In this document: positions 46,829 to 56,880 of the stretch, one piece after another
How positions within the stretch are numbered: position 1 is the stretch's first letter
Layout of the letters: every line of letters begins with the position of its first letter
Assembly (NCBI GenBank): GCA_913063125.1
Contig: CAJXZM010000012.1
Span: forward strand, 1-60,230
Reading direction: 5' to 3'
Source: an uncultured Gammaproteobacteria bacterium
Lineage (GTDB): Bacteria > Pseudomonadota > Gammaproteobacteria > Pseudomonadales > Ketobacteraceae
Length of the DNA stretch: 60,230 bases
The notes under the pieces: generated by a model
The model's input: only the letters and a program-made list of their open reading frames with translations
Told to the model about the DNA's origin: nothing
Databases searched by the model: none
Position numbers and translations under genes: made by a program

Positions 46829-49800
46829 CTACTCTACAAACTCGTCCATAAAATCTAAAGCTGCCTGCTGGTGAATTGTGGTTTTATGGCTATCCCACAA
46901 CGCCTGGACTTTATCTTGATTAAACTCTTGGCGATCTACATGAACCTGCGTTTTTAACTCACCTTCTGAAGATTCCGATGGGCATTTAGCAAACACAAAC
47001 TGATTATTGACCAACTCCAAAAACGGCCCTGATTTACTCGATGGCATAATAAAAACCAGCTGTAAGCCTAACTGCTTAGTAAGATAGTTAATCACCTCTT
47101 TTGATCGGGTTTCATCCATCCGTGAAAAAGCCTCATCCACCAACACCATCCGTAAATGACTATTACCTTCCTTAAATCGAAATGCAGATGTTACTGCAGC
47201 AGAACGGATAATATAAAAGGGAGTTTCTGACTGCCCTCCACTTCCAGTACCATATTGGCTGAGGGGTATATCAGCCTTATCTTTTGGTTTCTTATAGATT
47301 TCGTATTTTCGATAATTCCGATAATCAGAGATTCGCTCCAACTCTCGCAGCGCTTTTTGCTCATCCTCATCCAACAGCATGCTCATCATACTATCGCGAA
47401 CTTTAATGCTACGGGGAGACAGATCAATTTCATTAAGGCTAACACCGTCCCCGAGCTGAGGTTGATCAATTATTTCTTTAAAAAATCGTTGGTACTCTCT
47501 GAATTCAGGCACCCACTCACTACCAAAACGATAGGTTTCTTGATCCGCACCAAAACAATGATTCTTCAGCTCTTCATTTAGCTCGTCAAGAACCCTAATC
47601 CCATCGCTAATAGCCTGGTAGATGGAATGACATAAATTGGTGACAAACGCCGTGTTAAAAGCAATCTTCAGATCGATTAGTTTGTCGTGCTTCTCCACCA
47701 ATATATTATTTTTGAGTCTGTTATGAATATTATCCAGTTCTTTTTGTAACTGACATACACGAGAAAACATTTTACGCGTTATATCGTTATCATAGTCCCG
47801 TTGAAACATAATCCCGTCATTTGGTTGACAGCGCGTATTATGTTCTCGCACAGCCACTTCCAATTGACCTATGAGTTTACGTAACTCATTTTCGTACTCA
47901 TTTAGTTGATTTTGAAGATGTACACAATTGGCAGATTCGGCAGTTTGGTCGGCATGAGCTAGCCGCTCATCCAGGGGATAGCCTGGCCACACTGGCGATA
48001 TTTGCTGTAAAGCCCGCTCTTTATCGTCGGCAACTTGCAAGGCTTCTTCTTTGCGATCTTCAACCACTTTAATGCTTCGCTCTATCGCATCCAGCTTGTT
48101 TTGCAACCCGCCACTACGTTTCAGCGTTTTCTTTTGATGGGTATTAAGTTCCGTACGCTTTGATTCTGCCTCTGCTAACTCAAACTCGAGATCGTCAAAC
48201 TCCGTCAAATCAAGTTGTTGAAGTTTTATTTCCGCAGACTTTAATACTCGCAGAGCTTCAACAGAGGTTTGCACCAAATCTCCGATTTGTACGTACTTAA
48301 TACGATCAATGGCCGCCAACAACAGCTGAGTCTCATTAACAGTATCACTTGCAACCTGAGCTTGACGCCAAATATCATCAAGCTCATTACGTTTCGCTAG
48401 CAGTGCACGCTCTCTTGCACCCTGACCAAACACAAGCTCACTATCAGGCACATCACAGCGGTACATACTGTACGAACCAGACCCCATCCCTCCACGCGTC
48501 ACCCCGCGCCGAGTAAAACGTAACGTGTCGGTATCTTCCACACGCTCTACTGTTCCATAACTTGCACAAAGATAATATTCTGCAATTTTATGAGAGAACT
48601 CCATTACATTTATCATGGAGTTCTTCGGTAGATTTTGACGTAGTTTTTGATAATCCTTTTGCGCTTTTTCGCCCTGAATGACTCTAGCCTTATTATTTCG
48701 TCCCCCTAAGGAACGAACAATCGTAATTGCTTGCGCCTCATAAGTAGGTTCTACTATAATCGAAAAGCGCGCCCCCCCTATATATCCTTCTATGGCTGAC
48801 TGCCACTCAGCGTCCATCACTTCGACATAATCACATAGCACGCGGGCATCCGCTTCTGGGCATTGTTTTCGAATAGCTTGTAGCGCAATCACGACGTAGG
48901 GAGGATAACTAACCTGTTGTGTTTCTAGCGCCGTTATTTCTAGCTGTTTTCTCTCTGCTTGCTTTTCACATTGTGTTTTTTGCGTATTTTGACGCTCTCG
49001 AAGATTGGCAACGCCATCTCGAAGGCTAACGCCATCGCCTCGGTCCTCTCGACCACTTAACGTACCGACCAATTGCACATGTTGTTGTTGGAGCTTCACC
49101 ACATCGTCCAACAATTTCTCCGACTGTGTCCCATCAACCCAGTCAGCGTTAAACAGGTACGTCATATCGGGTAAGGTTTGATTTTTCCCACCAGACACGA
49201 TTGCCAGGCTCTTTTTCAGCTGTTTGTTCCCAAACCCTAATATATCAAGTGCAAGAGAAGGGTTTGACAGGTATTGCTGAATCACTTCCGATGCTTGAGC
49301 ATTGGTTCTTAATTGGGAATCTTGAGCATAAACAGGACCCTGAAGTTGCTTTAGTCGTTTATTGCTTTCTATCTCTAACTGCTCATAGTGATCCTTATCC
49401 CGCAAAGCCGGAACACCTAAACGCTTCGCATTCAGCTCATCAACAATTTTCTGAATATCACGAAGTCGCCCGTCATTAACTGATATTTCTCGCTCAACCT
49501 CCTCAAATTCATTTTTTAAGGATTGTTTTTTCTGCTTTTCTTCAAGATAATTTTTTTGCTCTGAAAAATAACAGGCTTTTGCATAAATATAAGTGTGTTC
49601 TTGCCATTCGATCCAACGCTCGGCATAGATCTGACCCTGAAGCTGAGCATGACTTAAAATATCAATACTCTCTTTCAACTTCCGTGCATCATTTTCCATG
49701 GCATGAACGTTTTTCATCAAGCCAGAAACAGAGCGAATAGCTTCACCCAGGTCTTTTTTCTCCAAAACCTCATTGGCAACAAAAGAATGAATACCTTTCT

Positions 49801-50479
49801 TGTTAGGTTTATAGGCCATAAACCCAGAAAATGCCTTGGCTGCATTCATGGCCTCTCGGTCAGTCACTCTCCCGTCAATTCCTCTAAGGGCAGCGTATAA
49901 CCGGGCCAAATATGACTTTTTGGTGTCATATTTTTCTACTGATTTCTTTCCAACTTGCTGTCCGAGTAACGAATAAATTTCAGTAATGGGGACCACATGT
50001 TTACCATCCTCATAACTTCTCACAAAATGATCAATCGATAACTGCTCGTTAGTAACAATCATAAATAACGTGGTATCGAGTTTTGCCTGGCGTTGACTAC
50101 CCACAGTTTCCAAATATGCACGATTAGCAATTATCGCCGTAAAGGGTTCTGAACCTTCACCTTCTGTAGGGTGGAACACGGCGGCTATATACCCGTCTGT
50201 TACCCACGGTCTTGCATAGCTCCCGTCATCACAACCCAAAACATAGGATTCCAAGGTTCGCATTTGTTTGCCGCTGCGCCCTCGCTGACTCGTTTCTTCT
50301 TGTCCGGGATTATAAGAAAACAAGGTATCATGCGCAGCCGTCATAATCGTTTGTAACGCATCTGCTGCGGTTGTTTTACCAGAACCATTACCACCAGATA
50401 ACAAATTGACCGGGCCGTATTCAAATTCTTGATTGGGAATCCCACCCCAATTAACATAAATAAATTTCTTTAAAAACAT
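46829..50479 (-). CDS. mksB: SMC-like ATPase MksB (JetC/MukB-type)
   Basis: 1216 aa SMC ATPase. Walker A is GGNGSGKTT at 29-37. Long coiled coils (about 230-500 and 660-1000) flank a hinge at about 520-650 with the pattern ARVLCDYVEVMDAEWQSAIEG, typical of the MukB/MksB/JetC branch. The ABC signature is SGGQSETPFY at about 1078. Walker B is MVLVDEAFSRMDE at about 1110. It forms a loop-extruding condensin with MksE and MksF, which are encoded immediately upstream (seven-base gap to mksE). MksBEF acts in chromosome organisation. The same core with a fourth Toprim nuclease (MksG/JetD) forms the Wadjet anti-plasmid system; no such gene is adjacent here. Confidence 0.92.
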   Translation of the reverse strand: MFLKKFIYVNWGGIPNQEFEYGPVNLLSGGNGSGKTTAADALQTIMTAAHDTLFSYNPGQEETSQRGRSGKQMRTLESYVLGCDDGSYARPWVTDGYIAAVFHPTEGEGSEPFTAIIANRAYLETVGSQRQAKLDTTLFMIVTNEQLSIDHFVRSYEDGKHVVPITEIYSLLGQQVGKKSVEKYDTKKSYLARLYAALRGIDGRVTDREAMNAAKAFSGFMAYKPNKKGIHSFVANEVLEKKDLGEAIRSVSGLMKNVHAMENDARKLKESIDILSHAQLQGQIYAERWIEWQEHTYIYAKACYFSEQKNYLEEKQKKQSLKNEFEEVEREISVNDGRLRDIQKIVDELNAKRLGVPALRDKDHYEQLEIESNKRLKQLQGPVYAQDSQLRTNAQASEVIQQYLSNPSLALDILGFGNKQLKKSLAIVSGGKNQTLPDMTYLFNADWVDGTQSEKLLDDVVKLQQQHVQLVGTLSGREDRGDGVSLRDGVANLRERQNTQKTQCEKQAERKQLEITALETQQVSYPPYVVIALQAIRKQCPEADARVLCDYVEVMDAEWQSAIEGYIGGARFSIIVEPTYEAQAITIVRSLGGRNNKARVIQGEKAQKDYQKLRQNLPKNSMINVMEFSHKIAEYYLCASYGTVERVEDTDTLRFTRRGVTRGGMGSGSYSMYRCDVPDSELVFGQGARERALLAKRNELDDIWRQAQVASDTVNETQLLLAAIDRIKYVQIGDLVQTSVEALRVLKSAEIKLQQLDLTEFDDLEFELAEAESKRTELNTHQKKTLKRSGGLQNKLDAIERSIKVVEDRKEEALQVADDKERALQQISPVWPGYPLDERLAHADQTAESANCVHLQNQLNEYENELRKLIGQLEVAVREHNTRCQPNDGIMFQRDYDNDITRKMFSRVCQLQKELDNIHNRLKNNILVEKHDKLIDLKIAFNTAFVTNLCHSIYQAISDGIRVLDELNEELKNHCFGADQETYRFGSEWVPEFREYQRFFKEIIDQPQLGDGVSLNEIDLSPRSIKVRDSMMSMLLDEDEQKALRELERISDYRNYRKYEIYKKPKDKADIPLSQYGTGSGGQSETPFYIIRSAAVTSAFRFKEGNSHLRMVLVDEAFSRMDETRSKEVINYLTKQLGLQLVFIMPSSKSGPFLELVNNQFVFAKCPSESSEGELKTQVHVDRQEFNQDKVQALWDSHKTTIHQQAALDFMDEFVE

Positions 50480-50486
50480 GAAATAC

Positions 50487-51188
50487 TCAGCTCTCGGTAT
50501 CGTTCAATTTGGATTCTTCGTCGCCAGTGCCTTCTACAACATCAGACACTGAAACCTCACCATCAACTAATGGCCGCAACGCATCTAACACCTGATCGCT
50601 AACGTAACTCACGATCATTGGTCGGATCCTTATCCACGCCTCACCACTCTCTATATCTTCTTCTTTGCGATATTGAATAAGACGTAACTGTTTCAAACTA
50701 CGAAACAAGTCTTTACGCTGAGTTATATTGTTGGGAAGTGTTCTCTTTAGCAAATTCTTTAACGCAATATTCAGCGCTTCTAACGATAATGTCGCACAGC
50801 CATTTTCATCCACCTGTCCTTCACGAAGCGACTTTTCATATTGGCTACGTAACACCAGCACCAACTCCACTTCGCTTTTACTCAATCGTGAACGCATACC
50901 GGCTTTGAACGGCGAATCATTTTCATCAACCAAGCCAGGCACTTCACTTCCTGGTGGATATAACCGTATAAATTGAAACCGTGTATCATGCTGAACTCGT
51001 ATACGCAGCAAGCTCAAGTAATCATTCACTAAACTCTCTAATCGCAAATAGCGATCATAAAGTAACTGCTCCCTTTGACTTTCATCACGACACAAAACGC
51101 CATAATCCATCAGTCGAATTAGCAACTCGCTCAGCTCATTGGTGCTGATACCATTTTTCTCTAACTGTTTATCAATGGACGTCAACAC
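50487..51188 (-). CDS. mksE: MksE condensin subunit (JetB, DUF4194)
   Basis: About 233 aa matching DUF4194, the KITE-type subunit of MksBEF/Wadjet. It has [14 protein letters not shown] at the N-terminus, [20 protein letters not shown] in the middle, winged-helix segments and a Glu/Asp-rich C-terminal tail. TTG at 51194 abuts the mksF stop, whereas GTG at 51188 has AAAGGG nine bases upstream, so I use the GTG. It binds MksF and regulates the ATPase. The tight spacing (mksF stop six bases upstream, mksB start seven bases downstream) shows one operon. Confidence 0.9.
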   Translation of the reverse strand: MLTSIDKQLEKNGISTNELSELLIRLMDYGVLCRDESQREQLLYDRYLRLESLVNDYLSLLRIRVQHDTRFQFIRLYPPGSEVPGLVDENDSPFKAGMRSRLSKSEVELVLVLRSQYEKSLREGQVDENGCATLSLEALNIALKNLLKRTLPNNITQRKDLFRSLKQLRLIQYRKEEDIESGEAWIRIRPMIVSYVSDQVLDALRPLVDGEVSVSDVVEGTGDEESKLNDTES

Positions 51189-51194
51189 TGGCAA

Positions 51195-52640
51195 TCACCC
51201 TTTATCAACCAATTCAATATAATATTCATCAGACTTCTTAATATACCCATCAGAGCCATTGTCAATAACATCAAATGGGCCCTCTATACGAAATAGATAT
51301 TCTGTATTCAGGTTATTGACACTACCCATTTCAATGGCATGCACCGCACTTAACAAATCATCTGCAGTTTGAATCGGCAAATGGCGAGTACTGACACGCT
51401 TACCCTTACCAATAACATCGATTAAATACTCTCGAGTATCCTTGTCATTGATTGAAAACGCCTTATCAACAACTTGCTGCACATATAACTGCTTCCTTGC
51501 ATCCTTATCCAATACAACAGGTTCATTAACTGACGTGTTCACGATCCGTTTTTCACGTTCTTCTGTTAGCTTAATATGTGCAGGATCAACAAACCCGACG
51601 CTTACGGTTTCCATCAGCCCGGCAGTCACGTCCATTACTACAACTTGTTCATTTTCAGGCAATGCAGTTAATGCCTGACACATCGACACCAAATCATCAT
51701 TTCTTTGCTGACTTAAAAAACTCATCTGACGAATAATAATATCTGCACGCTGTGTAAAGCTTTGCAGCGCCTTTCGCAACGACGGAAGCATAATGTCACA
51801 GGCGTTTTTCAACCGACTTTCAACGGTGTCCAAAACAAAATAAAGATAAGACTGGTTGGCCGCGACGACTCCATTAGGAAACACCTGGCGTAATTTTCGT
51901 TCAGCATCCGCTTTGAACTGCTTTCGTTTGCGGCGTATTTTAGCAATGGTATTGGCAATTTCTTCTCGATGTTTTTCCACACTATCTGCAGATAGGCGTA
52001 CGGCGATATCCGGCTGAAAGCGTTTTTCCATAAAATCAAAAAACTCATCACTCGCCTTCTGAACCGACGCATGAGCTTCGACCTCTCTCACCAATTCGCG
52101 TTTTCGTTCATCCAACTCGGAGATAACATCGGTAAAATCACTGATAATACGCTCTGAATATTCATATGCATCCAATAGATCATGGACATCCCCCATTTCC
52201 AGAAATGCTTGTAGAGCATTCCGAGTGTTTCGAGTGTTTCGATGGCGGGTTCGGATACGAGATGTGTCGATATCGATAAACGGCTGAGTAAATAGCCTGC
52301 CTTGACGTGTAAATCCAAAAGTACTTTTGAGTGTCGCCTCATCCATCTGACGCTCTAACCACCCGTACTCAATAAGCGTGTTTAAAATCCAGACCGCTAG
52401 TTCACGTTCATTACGAAACCGGCTAACGCCTTCCTCTTCCTCATCACTCTCCAATATTGGCGCACGCGTTATAGCCTCTTGAAAGGTGTCTAGCAGCTGG
52501 TTGCGATCAACACCATGGCCATAGTCAGCCAAAGTACTGTATAAACGCAGGTAGAACAGCCGTAAACACTCAATGAGCACTTCGCGGTACTTACTCGTGA
52601 GAGGCTTAAAAAACTGGCTATGGTTGTCAGTAAAAAACAT
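51195..52640 (-). CDS. mksF: MksF condensin subunit (JetA, kleisin)
   Basis: 481 aa. The order of features fits MksF/JetA: an N-terminal winged-helix region (MFFTDNHSQFFKPLTSKYREVLIE split by loops, TLIEYGWLERQMDEATL), a long helical middle (ELDERKRELVREVEAH, IRRKRKQFKADAERKL) and a C-terminal winged-helix that binds the SMC head (YLIDVIGKGKRVSTRHLPI). A kleisin closes the SMC ring. As first gene of the operon it must have the promoter in the 321-base gap before gap. Pfam assignment (DUF5716- or DUF3375-type) is not certain from reading. Confidence 0.85.
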   Translation of the reverse strand: MFFTDNHSQFFKPLTSKYREVLIECLRLFYLRLYSTLADYGHGVDRNQLLDTFQEAITRAPILESDEEEEGVSRFRNERELAVWILNTLIEYGWLERQMDEATLKSTFGFTRQGRLFTQPFIDIDTSRIRTRHRNTRNTRNALQAFLEMGDVHDLLDAYEYSERIISDFTDVISELDERKRELVREVEAHASVQKASDEFFDFMEKRFQPDIAVRLSADSVEKHREEIANTIAKIRRKRKQFKADAERKLRQVFPNGVVAANQSYLYFVLDTVESRLKNACDIMLPSLRKALQSFTQRADIIIRQMSFLSQQRNDDLVSMCQALTALPENEQVVVMDVTAGLMETVSVGFVDPAHIKLTEEREKRIVNTSVNEPVVLDKDARKQLYVQQVVDKAFSINDKDTREYLIDVIGKGKRVSTRHLPIQTADDLLSAVHAIEMGSVNNLNTEYLFRIEGPFDVIDNGSDGYIKKSDEYYIELVDKG

Positions 52641-52961
52641 ACGTAAAATCCGTAGAATATCGTGCCTAATCTCGTGGGCAAGCGACCGATAGTAGGTGTC
52701 ATCTACTCACTTGTCCATCAGTATACATTACGTCTATAGCAATAATTAATCTTAGACACGCCACATCCCTCCTTAACCTTGATTTCGTCAACCAAAACAA
52801 CAACTTTGAGAGTGGTTGTATACACGTTTATGGCTATTTTCCTGCATCTTCAAAGCACTTAGACAATATCAATCTTGCTGAAATAAACCGCTTCTATAGA
52901 TTATTAGCTACTATTTATTAATCACACTAGGACATTCACACCACCTTCCGGAGACATATCT
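52641..52961. other. Divergent promoter region between mksF and gap
   Basis: 321 bases with no supported gene. It should hold the promoters for mksFEB (minus) and gap (plus). One possible plus-strand promoter is TTGAGA then 17 bases then TATGGC around 52816-52844; the -10 match is poor. No repeats or hairpins stand out. Confidence 0.45.
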
Positions 52962-53969
52962 ATGCCTATTCGTATCGCCATCAATGGTTTTGGTCGTATC
53001 GGTAGAAATACTTTGCGCGCGCTTTATGAAAACGGATACAGAGATAGGCTGGAGGTGGTCGCCATAAATGATTTAGGTAAAGGTGACGTAAACGCCCACC
53101 TCCTTCGATATGACACCGTTCATGGAAAGTTTCCTGGCTCAGTGAGCTGCCAGGAAGGCACAATGACTATTGATGGTGATCCTATTACTATTCTGTCAGA
53201 AAAAGACCCAACAGCTCTACCATGGAAGGCACTCAATATTGACCTAGTATTTGAATGCACGGGGCTTTTTACTAAACGAGATGATGCTGCCGCTCACGTA
53301 ACAGCTGGAGCGACTAAAGTGATAGTCTCCGCCCCATCTGAAGGTGCCGATGCCACTATTGTCTACGGCGTTAACGACCACATATTAAATGAAAAACATA
53401 TTGTAATTTCAAGCGCCTCTTGCACAACAAATTGCCTCGCTCCCGTCGCGAAACCGATTCATGACGCAATAGGAATCAAACAGGGCTTAATGACAACAAT
53501 TCATTCTATTACCAATGACCAAGCCCTTACTGACGTTTACCATACAGATTTACGTCGCGCTCGTTCAGCAACACAATCAATGATTCCTACAAAAACAGGC
53601 GCAGCAGCGGCAGTAGGCATAGTGCTTCCTGAATTAGCAGGCAAACTTGACGGCATGGCGATCCGGGTACCCGTAGTTAACGTATCCGTTATTGACTTTA
53701 CATTTACTGCTGCACGAAAAACGAGTGCAGGTGAAATAAATGAAGTAATGATGAAAGCCGCCACACGATCAAAAGGCGGTATATTACAAATTAACCAAGA
53801 GCCGTTAGTCTCAATTGATTTTAACCATAACTCTGCAAGCGCCACCTTCGATTGCACACAAACTCATGTGAACGACAACCTTGTTAAGGTCATTGCTTGG
53901 TATGACAATGAGTGGGGGTTTTCCAACAGAATGCTAGACAATGCTATTGCGTTGATGGCGGTTGAGTAA
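52962..53969 (+). CDS. gap: Glyceraldehyde-3-phosphate dehydrogenase
   Basis: 335 aa, type I GAPDH. NAD-binding INGFGRIGR is at 7-15. The active site is [11 protein letters not shown] with nucleophile Cys154. The base is His181 in [10 protein letters not shown]; most homologues have His-Ser-Tyr-Thr there, so Ile183 is a minor change. [10 protein letters not shown] is near the C-terminus. It interconverts glyceraldehyde-3-phosphate and 1,3-bisphosphoglycerate in glycolysis and gluconeogenesis. GGAG eight bases ahead of the ATG supports the start. It stands alone, with no pgk, tkt or epd beside it. Confidence 0.94.
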   Translation: MPIRIAINGFGRIGRNTLRALYENGYRDRLEVVAINDLGKGDVNAHLLRYDTVHGKFPGSVSCQEGTMTIDGDPITILSEKDPTALPWKALNIDLVFECTGLFTKRDDAAAHVTAGATKVIVSAPSEGADATIVYGVNDHILNEKHIVISSASCTTNCLAPVAKPIHDAIGIKQGLMTTIHSITNDQALTDVYHTDLRRARSATQSMIPTKTGAAAAVGIVLPELAGKLDGMAIRVPVVNVSVIDFTFTAARKTSAGEINEVMMKAATRSKGGILQINQEPLVSIDFNHNSASATFDCTQTHVNDNLVKVIAWYDNEWGFSNRMLDNAIALMAVE

Positions 53970-54014
53970 CATTCTGTTGAAAGCATAGTGAAGGTGAAGA
54001 TAAAGGTAAAAGTG

Positions 54015-55154
54015 TTAATCGAGTATTGACCTTGCGATGATTTCTTTCATGATTTCTGATGTGCCCGCCAATATCCGATGTACTCGTTCATCCTGGTATA
54101 ACTGACAAATAGGGTATTCTTCCATATACCCTGCTCCACCGTGTAGCTGAAGGCCAACATCAACCATTCGCCCGTTTAGCTCACTAGTCCATAACTTTGC
54201 TCTAGCGGCATCAACTGCATCAAGCCCTTCACCATTAACCATTTCTACACATCGATCAACATAACACTGTGCAATATCAATCTCGGCATCAAGCTCTGCC
54301 AATTTAAACCGGGTATTTTGCATTTTTGAAAGTGGCTTTCCAAAAACCTTACGTCCCGTCACAAACTCTCGAGTATGAGCCATTGCAACCTTTGCGGCAG
54401 CAACATTACCGCAAGCAGCAATTAAACGCTCCTCCGCTAATCCAACCATAAGATGGTAAAAACCACCATCAACTTTTCCAAGAACATTTTTTTCTGAAAG
54501 CTTAACATCACTAAAAAAAAGCTCAGCAGTATCTTGTGACTTTAGACCCATTTTTTTGAGGTTTCTTCCTCTTTCAAAACCTTCCATACCACGTTCCACC
54601 AAGAACAATGTCATAGCATGAGGGTTGTCTGGGTTAGTTTTCGCCGCCACTATTATTACATCAGCATTTATGCCGTTTGAAATATAGGTCTTTGAACCAT
54701 TTAAAACCCACTCGTCCCCGACTTTTTCAGCATGGGTTTTCATTCCGGCCAAATCAGAACCTGCATCTGGCTCCGTCATGGCGATAGCGAGAATAATTTC
54801 CCCAGTAATCATGCCTGGAATAAAACGTTGCTTTTGTTCTTCCGTAGCAAAATGCTCAATATAGGGACCAACCAATCGACTATGTAATGTAATGAAATAA
54901 CCAGAGTCACCATGATTTGCATTTTCCTCTACCAAGATCTGCTCATAACGAAAATCTTTCAGGCCTAAACCACCATACTTTTCATCCGCCCACATACAAA
55001 GAAAGCCCATTTCTCCTGCTTTGAGAAACGCTTCTCTGTCCACAACCCTTTGTTCTCTCCACCGCTCTTTGTGGGGTGCGATTTCTTTTTGAAAAAATTT
55101 TATTGCAGTATCTCGGAACTGCTCCATCTCAGGTAAAAAAGGTTTGCGTTGCAT
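54015..55154 (-). CDS. Acyl-CoA dehydrogenase
   Basis: 379 aa flavoprotein with the family signatures AMTEPDAGSDLAGMKTHA, NGSKTYISNGINADV and, near the C-terminus, QLHGGAGYMEEYPICQLYQDERVHRILAGTSEIMKEIIAR. The Glu in YMEEYPICQLYQD is where many short/medium-chain enzymes place the catalytic base. It forms 2-enoyl-CoA and passes electrons to ETF and ETF-QO. It is the last gene of the five-gene cluster and follows the acyl-CoA synthetase by nine bases, which suggests that the synthetase product is its substrate. Confidence 0.94.
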   Translation of the reverse strand: MQRKPFLPEMEQFRDTAIKFFQKEIAPHKERWREQRVVDREAFLKAGEMGFLCMWADEKYGGLGLKDFRYEQILVEENANHGDSGYFITLHSRLVGPYIEHFATEEQKQRFIPGMITGEIILAIAMTEPDAGSDLAGMKTHAEKVGDEWVLNGSKTYISNGINADVIIVAAKTNPDNPHAMTLFLVERGMEGFERGRNLKKMGLKSQDTAELFFSDVKLSEKNVLGKVDGGFYHLMVGLAEERLIAACGNVAAAKVAMAHTREFVTGRKVFGKPLSKMQNTRFKLAELDAEIDIAQCYVDRCVEMVNGEGLDAVDAARAKLWTSELNGRMVDVGLQLHGGAGYMEEYPICQLYQDERVHRILAGTSEIMKEIIARSILD

Positions 55155-55163
55155 AAAAAACTC

Positions 55164-56852
55164 CTAATACTGCCAAATAATTGTTTGATTAAGGTCGAAC
55201 CATTCCACTGCTAAATCGAGATAAGCATTTTCGATCATGGGTCGCTTGATTTTCATTGTTGGTGTCAGCAAACCATTGCCGGTAGACCAAATGTCTTCGG
55301 CAATAACAATAAATGAAATAACCTCATGGGCTTGTAACGTTTCATTTATTGATAAAAGAGCCTTTTTTGCACGTTTTTCAAAATGACAGCGCAAATCAGT
55401 ATCCTGATATCGCTTGCGCTCCTCTATCCCCAAAGAAACCAAAGCAAACGGCTGCGGAAACCCTGAACCCATGACACACACAGATTCAAATTCTGCTAGA
55501 ACATCAAATTTCTGTTCAATAGGAACGGGGGCAATGTACTTCCCCTTACTTGTTTTAAATATATCTTTAACTCTACCCGTGATTTTCAACCTACCCAAGT
55601 GGTCAATAACGCCACAATCACCCGTTTTGAAAAAACCATCCTCGGTGATTTCTGACTGGGTTTGTTCAGGGAGCTTAAAATACCCCAACATTTGCCCTGG
55701 GCTTTTTACATGTAACTCTCCCGATGTAGAAATCCTAGCCTCCACACCTTCAGCAGGGCTTCCTACATAACCAGCACGAACCTGTCCAGGTTTACTGACA
55801 TGAGATGTGGCAAAGTTTTCAGACATACCATAACAATCAAGCATCTCTAAGCCTAACTGTCGATACCACTCTACAATAGCTTGAGAAATAGGAGCAGACC
55901 CCGTTAACGCAACGCGAGTCTCCTGCAATCCTAACTGTGCCAATATAGCTTTGCGAAGCCCATCTGCCTCCGGTGACTCGGTCTCAAGCAATTCGTTCTG
56001 CTCGGAGGTAAGCTGTTTCCCGACCGATGAATAAAACTTTAACCATAATCTGGGCACAGAGAAAAATACGGTAGGCTGCGCTCGCCTTAAGTCATCCGCA
56101 AAAGTGGCAATACCTTCCGCAAAGAAAACACAAAAACCAAAAAACAAAGACGATGTTTCTACTATAGCTCGCTCCGCTGCATGTGCTAACGGCAAATATG
56201 ACAGCATACGATCAGCTGGCGTCATATTGAACGCCCCCTGAAAACCTTCACACACGGCCAACATGCTACGATTACTATGCATCACCCCTTTCGGGACCCC
56301 TGTACTGCCGGAGGTATAAATAATAGTTGCTAACGCGCCAGCATCAGGGAGCACAACCGGCTCAATAAGGTCGTTGCTAGCAATGACCTTATTCCAACAT
56401 GTAGCGCCTGACATTGCGGGGGCTAACGGCAAAGCAATTTTCGGCAATGCTGAGGGCAACGCTGTTTCCAAAACATCCCAATCTTCACCATCAATATCCA
56501 TTTTACCAACGAATATCAAACGAGATTCACTATGATCAAGGATATAATTAATACCATCGCTATCCAAAGAGGGGTATAGAGGAACAGAAACATAGCCAGC
56601 CAACATAATTGACAAGTCAGCCATGATCCAATGCGCACTATTTTTTCCTAGTATCGCAATCTGGCTATTTGCCGGTAACGATAATGATCTCAGGTAACAA
56701 GCCATCCTCTTTACCTGATCCACTACTTCAGCCCAACTTAAACTGAGCACAGCCCCGCCGGGCATCGGTTGTACTAAAAAGGGAGCATCCGGCTGCTCAC
56801 GCCCCCACTTCAGCAATTGTCCAACAAGTGTCACATCAGAGTTCTTAATCAT
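55164..56852 (-). CDS. AMP-forming acyl-CoA synthetase (long-chain type)
   Basis: 562 aa adenylate-forming enzyme. The P-loop motif is ATIIYTSGSTGVPKGVMHSN at about 173-192. LDCYGMSENFATSH (motif A5-like), KTGDCGVIDHLGRLKITGRVKDIFKTSKGKY and the C-terminal domain follow. It activates a carboxylic acid to its CoA thioester. The arrangement resembles long-chain fatty-acid:CoA ligases (FAA/FadD15-like). It lies between the PF10118 protein and the acyl-CoA dehydrogenase with short gaps, feeding the latter. Confidence 0.93.
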   Translation of the reverse strand: MIKNSDVTLVGQLLKWGREQPDAPFLVQPMPGGAVLSLSWAEVVDQVKRMACYLRSLSLPANSQIAILGKNSAHWIMADLSIMLAGYVSVPLYPSLDSDGINYILDHSESRLIFVGKMDIDGEDWDVLETALPSALPKIALPLAPAMSGATCWNKVIASNDLIEPVVLPDAGALATIIYTSGSTGVPKGVMHSNRSMLAVCEGFQGAFNMTPADRMLSYLPLAHAAERAIVETSSLFFGFCVFFAEGIATFADDLRRAQPTVFFSVPRLWLKFYSSVGKQLTSEQNELLETESPEADGLRKAILAQLGLQETRVALTGSAPISQAIVEWYRQLGLEMLDCYGMSENFATSHVSKPGQVRAGYVGSPAEGVEARISTSGELHVKSPGQMLGYFKLPEQTQSEITEDGFFKTGDCGVIDHLGRLKITGRVKDIFKTSKGKYIAPVPIEQKFDVLAEFESVCVMGSGFPQPFALVSLGIEERKRYQDTDLRCHFEKRAKKALLSINETLQAHEVISFIVIAEDIWSTGNGLLTPTMKIKRPMIENAYLDLAVEWFDLNQTIIWQY

Positions 56853-56880
56853 ATAATTTTTAACCTGTAATCCACTAAAT

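Noticed and set aside
48000..49600. Rad50/SbcC zinc hook in the large ATPase
   Set aside because: No CxxC hook is present at the coiled-coil apex; a globular hinge sequence is found instead, as in MukB/MksB.
46829..52640. Complete Wadjet anti-plasmid system
   Set aside because: No JetD/MksG Toprim nuclease gene lies on either side, so only the three-subunit condensin core is claimed.
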